Of a DNA stretch of 6,029 nucleotides, positions 1 through 5,721 are shown piece after piece (within the stretch, counting starts at the first letter, position 1; every line of letters starts with the position of its first letter). A model generated the notes under the pieces. That model ran no database searches, was not told where the DNA came from, and worked only from the letters and a program-made list of their open reading frames with translations. Origin of the DNA: Eggerthellaceae bacterium (GTDB lineage: Bacteria; Actinomycetota; Coriobacteriia; Coriobacteriales; Eggerthellaceae). Where the stretch lies: positions 1-6,029 of the forward strand of contig JAFYTB010000023.1 in NCBI GenBank assembly GCA_017559045.1. Reading direction: 5' to 3'. A program made the position numbers and the translations under genes.

Positions 1-271
1 AGCAGCCGATCCTGCGCAGCAGCTCAGCATGCACCCTGCCGCACCTCTCGACATCGGCGTTGTATCTGTCGATGTCGCTCACGAAGCCGTAGCGAGGGTC
101 GGGTTTGGCGATTCCCTTCTCGTAGAGCCCCGCTTCAAGCTTCTTTTGCTGCTCGCCCCAAGGCATGCCGTTGTTGAAGTCCTGGTAGTAGACATCCCAG
201 TCACATGTCTGACGCGGATCCTTCTTCCTTTCGAGACCTAGCAGCTTCCTAAAGAATCCCATTGCGGCCAT
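1..271 (-). CDS. Hypothetical protein, N-terminal part (runs off left edge)
   Basis: About 90 codons are open from ATG at 271 to the window edge with no stop, so the C-terminus is missing. The product starts MAAMGFFRKLLGLERKKDP and continues as a hydrophilic, probably helical sequence rich in K, R, E and D, with aromatic stretches (DWDVYYQDF, PDPRYGFVSDIDRY). I see no signal peptide, membrane segment or family motif and do not recognise it. A GGAGG at 276-280 lies 4 bases before this ATG; a second in-frame ATG at 262 would have 13 bases of spacing, so the first is preferred but not certain. It reads in the same direction as the sigma/ArdC/primase operon, about 195 bp downstream of the sigma gene and past a large palindrome, so it may belong to the same element under separate control. 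That the ORF is coding is judged from the ribosome binding site and plausible codon use only. Confidence 0.6.
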   Translation of the reverse strand, partial: MAAMGFFRKLLGLERKKDPRQTCDWDVYYQDFNNGMPWGEQQKKLEAGLYEKGIAKPDPRYGFVSDIDRYNADVERCGRVHAELLRRIGC

Positions 272-293
272 GCTCCCTCCCAGTAGCTCATCT

Positions 294-307
294 GAACGAG
301 TGCGTTC
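294..307. promoter_or_regulatory. Small inverted repeat upstream of the left-edge gene
   Basis: GAACG-AGTG-CGTTC forms perfect 5-bp arms around a 4-base centre, 23 bases upstream of the ATG at 271. Its place between palindrome and ribosome binding site would suit an operator or a leader hairpin. It is not a canonical LexA box, because GAAC and GTTC are separated by 6 rather than 4 bases. The function is unknown and chance is possible. Confidence 0.2.
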
Positions 308-367
308 TTGCCGTTGTCCGCCGATGAGGCCTATACCATTGCAGGTAATGCCATCTGCCGAATCATA

Positions 368-411
368 ATGTTTCTTGCGCTTCCGTTTATAAACAGAAGC
401 GCAAGAAACAT
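368..411. repeat. 44-bp near-perfect palindrome
   Basis: The arms ATGTTTCTTGCGCTTC (368-383) and GAAGCGCAAGAAACAT (396-411) are exact reverse complements over 16 bp. Between them, 385-394 is itself a perfect palindrome, GTTTATAAAC, so 42 of 44 positions are symmetric and only 384/395 (C/A) breaks the symmetry. It lies in the non-coding gap between the sigma gene and the left-edge gene. Neither side carries a run of T, which argues against a classical intrinsic terminator. Candidates are a dimer-binding operator, a transcript-stabilising or processing hairpin below the sigma gene, or a recombination, origin or transfer site of the element. The symmetry is directly visible; the role is not. Confidence 0.85.
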
Positions 412-466
412 ACTTGTATTAGGAAACAAGTGCGTCTTCCCGATGATGGGCGAGAGAAAGCTTACT

Positions 467-1297
467 TCACCAGGAAGCCCTGTATGCCTCCTCGAGTTCA
501 TGACCTAGTTTTTTGGTGGCCCTGCGCAGAAGCTTCGACACGCTGCTGGCGCTTATGCCCATCTGCTGAGCAACATCCTTCTGAGAAAGATGCCCAAAAT
601 AGTGAAGGAGAGCGGCATCCATTTCGTCCTTGTCGAGTTTCTGCATCGCGGCTTCCATATCGATAAGGCACGACGTCGTTTCGTAATTCGTATCGACATA
701 AAACAGGCCGCTGTTTCCCTGCGATTCAACGCCCGCAAGGCTACTTTGATTCAGGTGGGAGGTCGACCATGCCATCGACGCAAGGATGGCCGCATCGATC
801 TGATCTGTGGGCACGATTCCGGCCTCGATGACTTCTTGTTTTGTGGGAATTCGACCGAGGGATCGCTCCATGCTTTTGATGCGCAGGGCGTGGTCTTTGG
901 TCTTTCTGGGAACCGAGCACGGCCATGCTCTGTCTCTGAAGTATTGTTTGATGCTTCCGTTTATCACGCAGGAGGCGTAGGTGCTAAACGCCACTTTACG
1001 CGTGGGATCGTATCGGTCGATGGCCATCAGCAGGCCGAGCCCTGCCTCCTGGAAAAGGTCGTCGTAGTCGACCCCACGTCCGGAGTATTTTCTGGCATAG
1101 AACTCCGCGATGTGCAGATGGTCTCGGTAGATCAAGTCTCTTGCCGTGGTGTCGCCCGTGCTGCGATAGGTCGAGAAGAGCCTCTGCGTGCGTCGGTTCC
1201 TTCTACGGGGCACCGTTCTGTCTTTTTGATGCGTTCGAGTGGTGCGGCTTGCCGGATTGCTCAGTTCCGAAGAGGTCCTGGGTGCGTTTTCGTTCAT
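467..1297 (-). CDS. Sigma-70 family RNA polymerase sigma factor (SigB/SigF-like group)
   Basis: A 276-residue protein predicted to direct RNA polymerase to a specific promoter set. Region 2 spans about 53-131: the helix containing DYDDLFQEAGLGLLMAIDRY (78-96), then KVAFSTYASCVINGSIKQYF and RDRAWPCSVPR, the part that melts and reads the -10 element. A region-3-like segment (about 135-171, with SLGRIPTKQEV) follows, then region 4 (about 216-268) with a clear helix-turn-helix, LSQKDVAQQMGISASSVSKL. This layout is that of group 3 (SigB/SigF/SigG-like) factors rather than small ECF factors. The first 50 residues are very basic (RRRNRRTQR) and outside the conserved domains. ATG at 1297 is chosen because GGAGG (1303-1307) lies 5 bases upstream; the longer frame from TTG at 1309 would start inside that site. 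It follows the ArdC-like gene by 12 bases and is last in the operon. No anti-sigma partner is visible. Confidence 0.9.
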   Translation of the reverse strand: MNENAPRTSSELSNPASRTTRTHQKDRTVPRRRNRRTQRLFSTYRSTGDTTARDLIYRDHLHIAEFYARKYSGRGVDYDDLFQEAGLGLLMAIDRYDPTRKVAFSTYASCVINGSIKQYFRDRAWPCSVPRKTKDHALRIKSMERSLGRIPTKQEVIEAGIVPTDQIDAAILASMAWSTSHLNQSSLAGVESQGNSGLFYVDTNYETTSCLIDMEAAMQKLDKDEMDAALLHYFGHLSQKDVAQQMGISASSVSKLLRRATKKLGHELEEAYRASW

Positions 1298-1302
1298 GTT
1301 GG

Positions 1303-1307
1303 CCTCC
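1303..1307 (-). promoter_or_regulatory. Ribosome binding site that fixes the sigma start
   Basis: The minus strand reads TTGGAGG then CCAAC before ATG 1297. The site lies between the ArdC-like stop (1310-1312) and the sigma ATG and rules out the TTG at 1309 as the start, since that codon overlaps the site. Confidence 0.8.
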
Positions 1308-1309
1308 AA

Positions 1310-2497
1310 TCATCGTTCTGCGTGCTTCTCGCGCTGCGGCTTGCTCTGAGGAGAAAGGGAGAGAGCGGCTTTGTTCTCAGGGCCTATGACCTGGAGTTGT
1401 CGTGATTCGCGGCGTTCCTTCAGGCAGGTGATCGGGTCGTCTGGAAGCTGGGCGCTGAGATTCTTGTCGATGCCCATGTCCACCCATAGGTGGGTTTCCA
1501 TTTGGTCGATGATCTCGTTCGATGCCTTCAGGATTGTGTCGAGCGAGGCGGTCAGGGGCGTGAGCTTCTCGTCTTTGCCCCAGCTCATGATGTAGGGGAT
1601 GGAGTAGTCGCTGGTATCCAGCCCGAAGTGGTCGCACACCACGAAGGCTGTGCATTCGGCTTGCACCTCGATGTCGTGGCGGGTGAGACCCTTGCCGTCT
1701 TCGCCGATGGCGGTCTTGAGCTTGTCGGGCGAGTGGAACTTCGCGTGTGTGACCTCGTGGATCATCGTCTTCAGTGTGTGCTCCTCCGACATGCCCGCCT
1801 TCACCACGATCATGTCATGCCTGAAGGAGCATACGCCCTTGGCGTCACCTAGGGGCAAAACTGTAGCTTCGGGTGCGTCACTCATGAAGATGGGGAGCGG
1901 CGAGGCGTCACGTATGGCCTGCGCATAGTCGGCGAAATGCTCGATGGGGTTTTTGAGCTCCTGCGCTAGCTCGGGTAGGGGTTCGCCGTCGGTCTGCGAG
2001 ATATCCCATACCGGGCGAAGCTTGAAGCGTCCGCTGAATCGGTACTGCAGGCGTCCCTCGTCGTCACGTGCAGGCTCAAGTTCGGGTTTGCCGTCGGGTT
2101 TAAGAATGGGCTCGCCGTTTTCGTCGAGCTTCTTCTGCATGAGGGGCTCCTTCACCGGCGCCCACACCTGAATGTGCGCGTGTTCGCCCTTCTTGATATG
2201 GCGGCCCATTTTGTTCCATGCGCTCGCCGCGCCCACGATGCTCGCGGTCGGGTCCTGAATCATGATGAACAGCAGGTTGTTCGGCGAGTAGCGGTGCAGG
2301 TACTTGCCGCAGTTGCGGTTGAATTCGTTCATCTTCGATAGGTAGTTCTTGAAGGTGTCTGAGTCGCGGAAGGAATTCACGAGATCCTTGACCTTGGACT
2401 CCAGCTCGTCACGCTGCTTTTGCTTCGCCTCAAGGTAGGCTTGGCGCTCCTCAGGCGTGAATGCCTTCTTCTCTTTTGTCTGTGCGGCCTGCGTCAT
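1310..2497 (-). CDS. ArdC-like ssDNA-binding protein with zincin (HExxH) metallopeptidase domain
   Basis: A 395-residue protein. The N-terminal half has an ArdC-type fold signature: a charged helical lead (about 10-60), then RYSPNNLLFIMIQDP (69-83) and VGAASAWNKMGRHIKKGEHA (88-107) leading into HIQVWAP, typical of the ssDNA-binding domain of ArdC antirestriction proteins. The C-terminal half contains MIHEVTHAKFH with HEVTH at 247-251, the zinc motif of gluzincin/ImmA-IrrE-like peptidases; E281 in EVQAECTAFVV is a plausible third ligand, followed by the characteristic GLDTSDYSIPYIMSW. Family members are carried by plasmids and conjugative elements, where ArdC binds ssDNA and protects incoming DNA from restriction; here that role is inferred. 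The metal motif is intact, so it is probably catalytic, but no substrate is suggested. The start has AAGGAGG (2504-2510), overlapping the primase TAA, 6 bases upstream. It is the middle gene of the operon. A low-complexity linker (about 121-150) may separate subdomains. Confidence 0.88.
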   Translation of the reverse strand: MTQAAQTKEKKAFTPEERQAYLEAKQKQRDELESKVKDLVNSFRDSDTFKNYLSKMNEFNRNCGKYLHRYSPNNLLFIMIQDPTASIVGAASAWNKMGRHIKKGEHAHIQVWAPVKEPLMQKKLDENGEPILKPDGKPELEPARDDEGRLQYRFSGRFKLRPVWDISQTDGEPLPELAQELKNPIEHFADYAQAIRDASPLPIFMSDAPEATVLPLGDAKGVCSFRHDMIVVKAGMSEEHTLKTMIHEVTHAKFHSPDKLKTAIGEDGKGLTRHDIEVQAECTAFVVCDHFGLDTSDYSIPYIMSWGKDEKLTPLTASLDTILKASNEIIDQMETHLWVDMGIDKNLSAQLPDDPITCLKERRESRQLQVIGPENKAALSLSPQSKPQREKHAER

Positions 2498-2503
2498 GGA
2501 CTG

Positions 2504-2511
2504 CCTCCTTA
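2504..2511 (-). promoter_or_regulatory. Ribosome binding site overlapping the primase stop codon
   Basis: TAAGGAGG on the minus strand combines the primase stop TAA (2509-2511) with a near-perfect Shine-Dalgarno sequence 6 bases before the ArdC-like ATG at 2497. This suggests translational coupling of the two genes. Confidence 0.75.
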
Positions 2512-3690
2512 CCGCGTCGCTTGGTTCTGATTGGGGAAAGGGCGCGCAACCGCCCTCTCAACGGACGAGGCGGTTGCACCGAAAATACGATCGACCGCCT
2601 CGTTTTTATCTATGTTTTTGCTGTCTCGCCGTTCATCTATGACGTCGTGGGCGCGCTGCTTTTCCTCGGCCACGCCCTGCACCAGGAGCTCGGGGTTCGC
2701 CATGAGCGCAGCGTTGGCGTCCTTGTATGCGAGGAATGCGCCATGGGTGGGCAATGAGTAGGGAATGCCACGTCCCTCGAGCATGAGGACCACTTTCTCC
2801 TGCAGACGTTTGCCGGGGGCGTCGGTGTCGAAGGCCATCACGAAGACGTTTCCTGGCTTGTAGATGCCCAGCACTTTCGAAAGCACTGTGGTTGACGTGC
2901 CGCCCAAGGCGATGGCGCGACCGCCGGCTTGCTCGATGCTGATGGCGTCAAGCGGTGACTCGGTGAGAAATACCGGCTCTGGGTGATCGGAAAGGGCTGC
3001 CAGGTTGAAGAGCGGCTGTTGGAGACCTTCGGGCTTGTAATGCTTGCGTGATCCCTTTTGATCAGGGGCGATCTGCGTGCTGCGGGTCACGTAGTAAGTG
3101 GGGGAGAACGGGATAACCGCTTCTTGGCGTTTCGGGTCGTAGCCTAGCTTGAAGCGCTCGATGGTTTCATTGGAGAAGCCACGGTTACGGAAGAAGCTGG
3201 TTTCATCCGCATGCTTACGACATTCCGCAATGTAGGAATTTGCTTGCTTCTTCAGTTGCAGGACTTCGCTTTGCGAGGGAGGTTGGGGAATGCCGGCGTC
3301 AGACATGTGCATGTTCGCAAGCGGTGTGCGTCGTGCAAGGTCGATGCCCAGGAAGTCGGCCACATGCCGTTCGGATGCGTTGAAATCAGGTAAATGATTA
3401 ACCAGCTTTGCCAAGTCGAAGATGTCGCCTGTGGCGCCGCAGGCATGGCACTTGAAACGAAGTTCGCCTTCCTGCGTGCGGAATAATCCGAAGGCTGGCG
3501 TAAAGTTGCCGTTGTTGCCGGAGCCGCTATTGCAGCAAGGGCAGACGTAGGCGCTTATGCCGAATCGCGGTACCGGCTTGGTCACCGCCTCCACGTAATC
3601 GCGCAGTCGTTCTCGCGCAGCGACGCGAAACTTCCGCCGATAGTGGGCGTCCTCGGCGTCAAGGGTATTGAGCTCGTCTTTGGTATTCAT
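2509..3690 (-). CDS. Primase-like protein: zinc finger plus TOPRIM domain
   Basis: A 393-residue protein resembling a short DnaG-type primase. A zinc-binding module lies at about 48-95: CPCC at 50-53 and CHAC at 81-84 give a CxxC...CxxC set, followed by GDIFDLAKLV as in CHC2-like fingers. The segment FRNRGFSNETIERFKLGYDP (167-186) matches the N-terminal part of the primase catalytic core. The TOPRIM domain follows, with the acidic glutamate in FLTESPLDAIS (E244) and the DxD pair in AFDTDAPG (D288, D290). It is well short of chromosomal DnaG (about 600 residues) and has no evident helicase-binding C-terminal domain; residues after about 340 are charged tail. The family role would be RNA primer synthesis for replication of a mobile element. 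ATG 3690 is preferred: AAGGTGG lies just upstream, whereas the longer frame starts from TTG at 3729 with no such site. It is the first gene of the three-gene operon. Confidence 0.88.
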   Translation of the reverse strand: MNTKDELNTLDAEDAHYRRKFRVAARERLRDYVEAVTKPVPRFGISAYVCPCCNSGSGNNGNFTPAFGLFRTQEGELRFKCHACGATGDIFDLAKLVNHLPDFNASERHVADFLGIDLARRTPLANMHMSDAGIPQPPSQSEVLQLKKQANSYIAECRKHADETSFFRNRGFSNETIERFKLGYDPKRQEAVIPFSPTYYVTRSTQIAPDQKGSRKHYKPEGLQQPLFNLAALSDHPEPVFLTESPLDAISIEQAGGRAIALGGTSTTVLSKVLGIYKPGNVFVMAFDTDAPGKRLQEKVVLMLEGRGIPYSLPTHGAFLAYKDANAALMANPELLVQGVAEEKQRAHDVIDERRDSKNIDKNEAVDRIFGATASSVERAVARPFPNQNQATR

Positions 3691-3702
3691 GCTGCCACCT
3701 TG

Positions 3703-3732
3703 CCTGCGGTATATGTTCCTGCAGAACAATGT
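3703..3732 (-). promoter_or_regulatory. Possible promoter of the primase-ArdC-sigma operon
   Basis: The minus strand has TTGGCA (5 of 6 to the -35 consensus) about 18 bases before TATACC (4 of 6 to the -10 consensus), which would give a leader of only about a dozen bases. The spacer carries GTTC and GAAC arms around 5 bases. This is a moderate match only; the operon could instead be read by another sigma factor, including its own. Confidence 0.28.
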
Positions 3733-3921
3733 GCCAACTCTTCCTGGTGGAGGTCATCCGCCCCCGCCCAGCAGGAACAATTCAACAATCAGGAGTGTGC
3801 CACGCTCCAAGAAACCGCAGGTCGGTAGGCAAAAAGCGTTATTGCCTTGTAGGTGGTTCGAGGTCGAGCTGTTAAGCAAGATGATGCGCCGTCAAATACT
3901 CAGAGCGTCCGCGCGCAACGT

Positions 3922-3965
3922 AAAAAAGCCCTGCAGGGATGTCGATGACTTCCCTGCAGGGCTTT
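3922..3965 (-). terminator. Strong intrinsic terminator, minus strand
   Basis: The arms AAAGCCCTGCAGGGA (3925-3939) and TCCCTGCAGGGCTTT (3951-3965) are exact complements over 15 bp with an 11-base loop. On the minus strand the GC-rich stem is followed by six T (3922-3927). It would stop transcription coming from the ATPase side before the primase operon. On the plus strand only three T follow, so it is weak in that direction. Confidence 0.88.
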
Positions 3966-3982
3966 GAGCTAAGGCTGGTTGC

Positions 3983-4065
3983 GACAAACGCGCAGAGCGA
4001 AGGGCGTTCGTACTACGCGCGAAGCGTGTAATTACGAACGCGTCACGTTGCTCTGCGAGTTTGTC
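3983..4065. repeat. 83-nt imperfect inverted repeat (long hairpin)
   Basis: The outer arms GACAAACGCGCAGAGC (3983-3998) and GCTCTGCGAGTTTGTC (4050-4065) pair at 15 of 16 positions (mismatch 3990/4058). After an asymmetric internal loop (5 versus 8 bases), GCGTTCGTA (4004-4012) pairs exactly with TACGAACGC (4033-4041). At the tip, ACGC and GCGT close a GCGAA loop (4015-4027). GTTGC occurs on both sides (3978-3982 and 4067-4071). It ends 17 bases from the terminator. It could be a structured RNA, a transfer or replication site, or a small palindromic insertion; the sequence does not decide. Confidence 0.8.
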
Positions 4066-4177
4066 CGTTGCTCAGGGCGTAATGGTCTATAAGAGTGCAG
4101 CTCGGTGAATCCACCTATCCGCTTTAAAAGAAAATGAGCCTCATGTCTGCACCTCATCATCGGGTGTCGGCGATTTG

Positions 4178-5383
4178 CTATTCCATCAGCCAATCAAGCA
4201 CATTCTTCTTCCGAATTCCATCGTAGTCGGCATCGCCGAACAGCGCATCGAGCGTCAGCAGCGTCTTGGGGTAGTTGTCGCGGATCTTGCCGAACGGGGC
4301 AAGCTCGCGCTCCAGTACGGACTCCTCCAACGTTGTCGCCGCCACCTGGAAGTACTGCGTTTCCCCAGGGCTCACGGCCACGAAGTCCACCTCGCCGTCG
4401 TCTACGTCGCCGACGTAGACATCGTAGCCCCGGCGCAGGAGCTCGAGGTAAACCACGTTCTCCAAAATGTGCCCGATGTCGCTGTCCTTGGTTTTGACCA
4501 GCGCGTTGCGCATCCCCATGTCGACCGCATAGTACTTCCCGTGAGTGGTGAGCAGGTGCCTGCCCTTCACGTTGTAGCGCGGCGCGGAGTACAGCACCAG
4601 GCTGTCGGTCAGGCCCTTGAGATACTTCGCCACCGTCTTTTGGTCGGCCTTGTTGCCGGCCGACGTCAGGGTGTCGGCGATCTTCTTCACGGAGATCCTG
4701 CTGCCTATGTTGTGCAGCAGGAACTGCGTGATCCTCCTGAGTGTGGGGACGTCAGCGACCTTCAGGCGCTCCACCACGTCGCGCACGACGATGGTGTCGT
4801 ACAGGCTTCTCACGTACTCCTTCGCCTGCTGGTCTCCGATGCCCGTGTTGACAATGAAGGGGAAGGAGCCCCGCGTCACGTATTCGTTGAACAGCGTCTC
4901 GCGAGACTTGCCCTGGCTGCCCTCGGCGGAGCAGTACTCTTTGAACGAAAGCGGCAGCATCTTCAGCTCCACGTAGCGGCCCGAGAGCAGGGTGGCCAGC
5001 TCGCCTGACATGAAGTACGCGTTCGAGCCCGTGATGTAGACGTCGACGTCGTCTTTGATGAACAGGCTGTCGACGGCTTTCTCGAAGGACTCGACGTGTT
5101 GGACCTCGTCTAGGAACACGTAGCTTTTCCTGCCGGGGGTCAGCCGCGACGTGACGTACTCGTAGAGCTCGCGGTAGGAGCTCAGGTGCTCGAACTCGAG
5201 GTCCTCGAAGTTGATGGCGATGATCTGGTCATCGCCGACGCCGTTGTGCGTGAGGTGGTGCCTGTACATCTTGAACAGCTCGGACTTTCCGCATCTGCGA
5301 ACGCCCGACACCACCTTTATCACCGGTTTGTCTTTCCAGTCGATAAGCCAGTTGAGGTACTGGTCTCTCTGTATCCACTTCAT
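4178..5383 (-). CDS. AAA ATPase with DUF4143 C-terminal domain
   Basis: A complete 401-residue protein of the AAA_14/DUF4143 family. The N-terminal ATPase shows Walker A GVRRCGKSE (27-35, K33), Walker B YVFLDEVQHV (88-97, D92/E93) and the sensor-like YITGSNAYFM with LLSGRYVELKMLPLSFKEY (116-150), hallmark of the family. A winged-helix-like stretch (about 229-267, SVKKIADTL...KTVAKYLKGL) precedes the DUF4143 region, which ends in a PD-(D/E)XK-nuclease-like pattern: E308 in GHILENVVYLELLRRGYDV, D333 in GEVDFVA and QVA at 346-348. The usual E-x-K is Q-x-A here, as in many relatives, so nuclease activity is doubtful. The family is widespread in bacteria and archaea and its cellular role is poorly defined. 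AAGGAG precedes ATG 5383 at normal spacing. It is transcribed alone, from its own promoter, with a terminator 213 bases downstream of its stop. Confidence 0.92.
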   Translation of the reverse strand: MKWIQRDQYLNWLIDWKDKPVIKVVSGVRRCGKSELFKMYRHHLTHNGVGDDQIIAINFEDLEFEHLSSYRELYEYVTSRLTPGRKSYVFLDEVQHVESFEKAVDSLFIKDDVDVYITGSNAYFMSGELATLLSGRYVELKMLPLSFKEYCSAEGSQGKSRETLFNEYVTRGSFPFIVNTGIGDQQAKEYVRSLYDTIVVRDVVERLKVADVPTLRRITQFLLHNIGSRISVKKIADTLTSAGNKADQKTVAKYLKGLTDSLVLYSAPRYNVKGRHLLTTHGKYYAVDMGMRNALVKTKDSDIGHILENVVYLELLRRGYDVYVGDVDDGEVDFVAVSPGETQYFQVAATTLEESVLERELAPFGKIRDNYPKTLLTLDALFGDADYDGIRKKNVLDWLME

Positions 5384-5413
5384 GGAAGCACTCCTTTTAT
5401 ATCAAGTATATCC

Positions 5414-5443
5414 ATTGTAATCCCGAATGATTCGTAAAGTCAA
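5414..5443 (-). promoter_or_regulatory. Sigma-A-like promoter of the ATPase gene
   Basis: The minus strand reads TTGACT (5438-5443, 5 of 6) and TACAAT (5414-5419, 5 of 6) with an 18-base spacer, giving a start near 5407 and a leader of about 24 bases that includes AAAGGAG. This is the best housekeeping promoter in the window. Confidence 0.65.
5424..5434. promoter_or_regulatory. Palindromic operator candidate in the ATPase promoter spacer
   Basis: CGAAT-G-ATTCG is a perfect 11-bp palindrome lying entirely between the -35 and -10 elements, where a bound dimer would block polymerase. The 9-mer CGAATGATT recurs at 5649-5657. No cognate regulator gene is visible. Confidence 0.35.
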
Positions 5444-5500
5444 AAAACATGGAATGTAATCCATAAATATAGAGACACTACGATAATAAGGATTCTGTTC

Positions 5501-5720
5501 CTATTTAATAGGAGTTATCCAGTCCGCCAGACCCCTGCCTTCTCCCAAACTCAGATCTTGCTTCAGTTCTCTCGTCGCAGCATAGGTGGGGAAGGAGGAG
5601 CTGGCAGAGGCGCACATTTTCCAGGCGTCGGAGCCGAGAGATACGCCACGAATGATTTGCTCGCTCAGCCAGAATCATTGATGGGCGAATGCGCGATTGG
5701 ACAAGATGGCCCTGGTAAGC
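5501..5720 (-). pseudogene. Probable C-terminal remnant of an unidentified gene
   Basis: A minus-strand frame from 5674 to a TAG at 5501-5503 encodes 57 residues including IIRGVSLGSDAWKMC, FPTYAATRELKQD and ADWITPIK, which reads like an ordinary soluble protein tail but has no start codon with a ribosome binding site and is closed upstream by a TGA at 5675-5677. A tandem GAGC-GAGC lies at 5659-5666. If one GAGC copy is removed, the frame joins an open upstream frame reading AYQGHLVQSRIRPSMILAE and reaches about 5720, where the presumed insertion-sequence end begins. This fits a gene cut by the insertion and then frameshifted by a 4-bp duplication. I do not recognise the family; a chance open frame remains possible. 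Confidence 0.3.
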
Positions 5721-5721
5721 A

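Larger units (their letters stand above)
3922..4079 (-). ncRNA. Candidate structured small RNA (hairpin plus terminator)
   Basis: On the minus strand the long hairpin (4065-3983) is followed directly by the intrinsic terminator, the layout of many bacterial small RNAs. A weak -10-like TATAGA at 4091-4086 with a poor -35 (TGGATT, 17 bases upstream) would place a start near 4079 and give a transcript of about 158 nt. The alternative is that the hairpin is just the 3' untranslated end of the ATPase messenger. The promoter is the weak point. Confidence 0.2.
3691..4177. other. Non-coding gap between the operon and the ATPase gene
   Basis: No convincing gene lies in these 487 bases on either strand. 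Right to left it holds the ATPase 3' flank with a weak TATAGA-like element at 4086-4091 (minus), the large imperfect inverted repeat at 3983-4065, the terminator at 3922-3965 and the operon's upstream region. From 3733 to 3921 I see only the short repeated motif ATTGTTCCTGC / ATTGTTC-TGC (minus strand, near 3770 and 3725). Confidence 0.7.

Noticed and set aside
294..307. SOS (LexA) box
   Set aside because: GAAC and GTTC are 6 bases apart rather than the 4 of the Gram-positive consensus.
368..411. Intrinsic terminator of the sigma gene
   Set aside because: There is no T-run on either strand after the stem and the stem is AT-rich at its base; kept as a palindrome of unknown role.
1298..1309. 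Sigma factor start at TTG 1309 (four residues longer)
   Set aside because: The TTG overlaps the GGAGG that serves the ATG at 1297.
590..1405. Long plus-strand open frame (271 codons)
   Set aside because: It is antisense to the sigma gene, whose protein shows clear conserved domains; this frame has no ribosome binding site or recognisable motif.
3691..3729. Primase start at TTG 3729 (13 residues longer)
   Set aside because: No ribosome binding site precedes it, the extra residues overlap the promoter candidate, and ATG 3690 has AAGGTGG upstream.
3659..3757. Minus-strand 32-codon frame overlapping the primase start, as a leader peptide
   Set aside because: The upstream GGGGGCGG is a poor ribosome binding site and the peptide has no leader-like features such as codon runs or an attenuator.
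4175..5008. Long plus-strand open frame (277 codons)
   Set aside because: It is antisense to the ATPase gene; its V/L/R/H-rich sequence is typical of a shadow frame in GC-rich DNA.
5651..5679. AATGATT / AATCATT inverted repeat as a terminator or operator
   Set aside because: Only 7 bp arms with a 15-base loop and no T-run; likely chance within the gene remnant.
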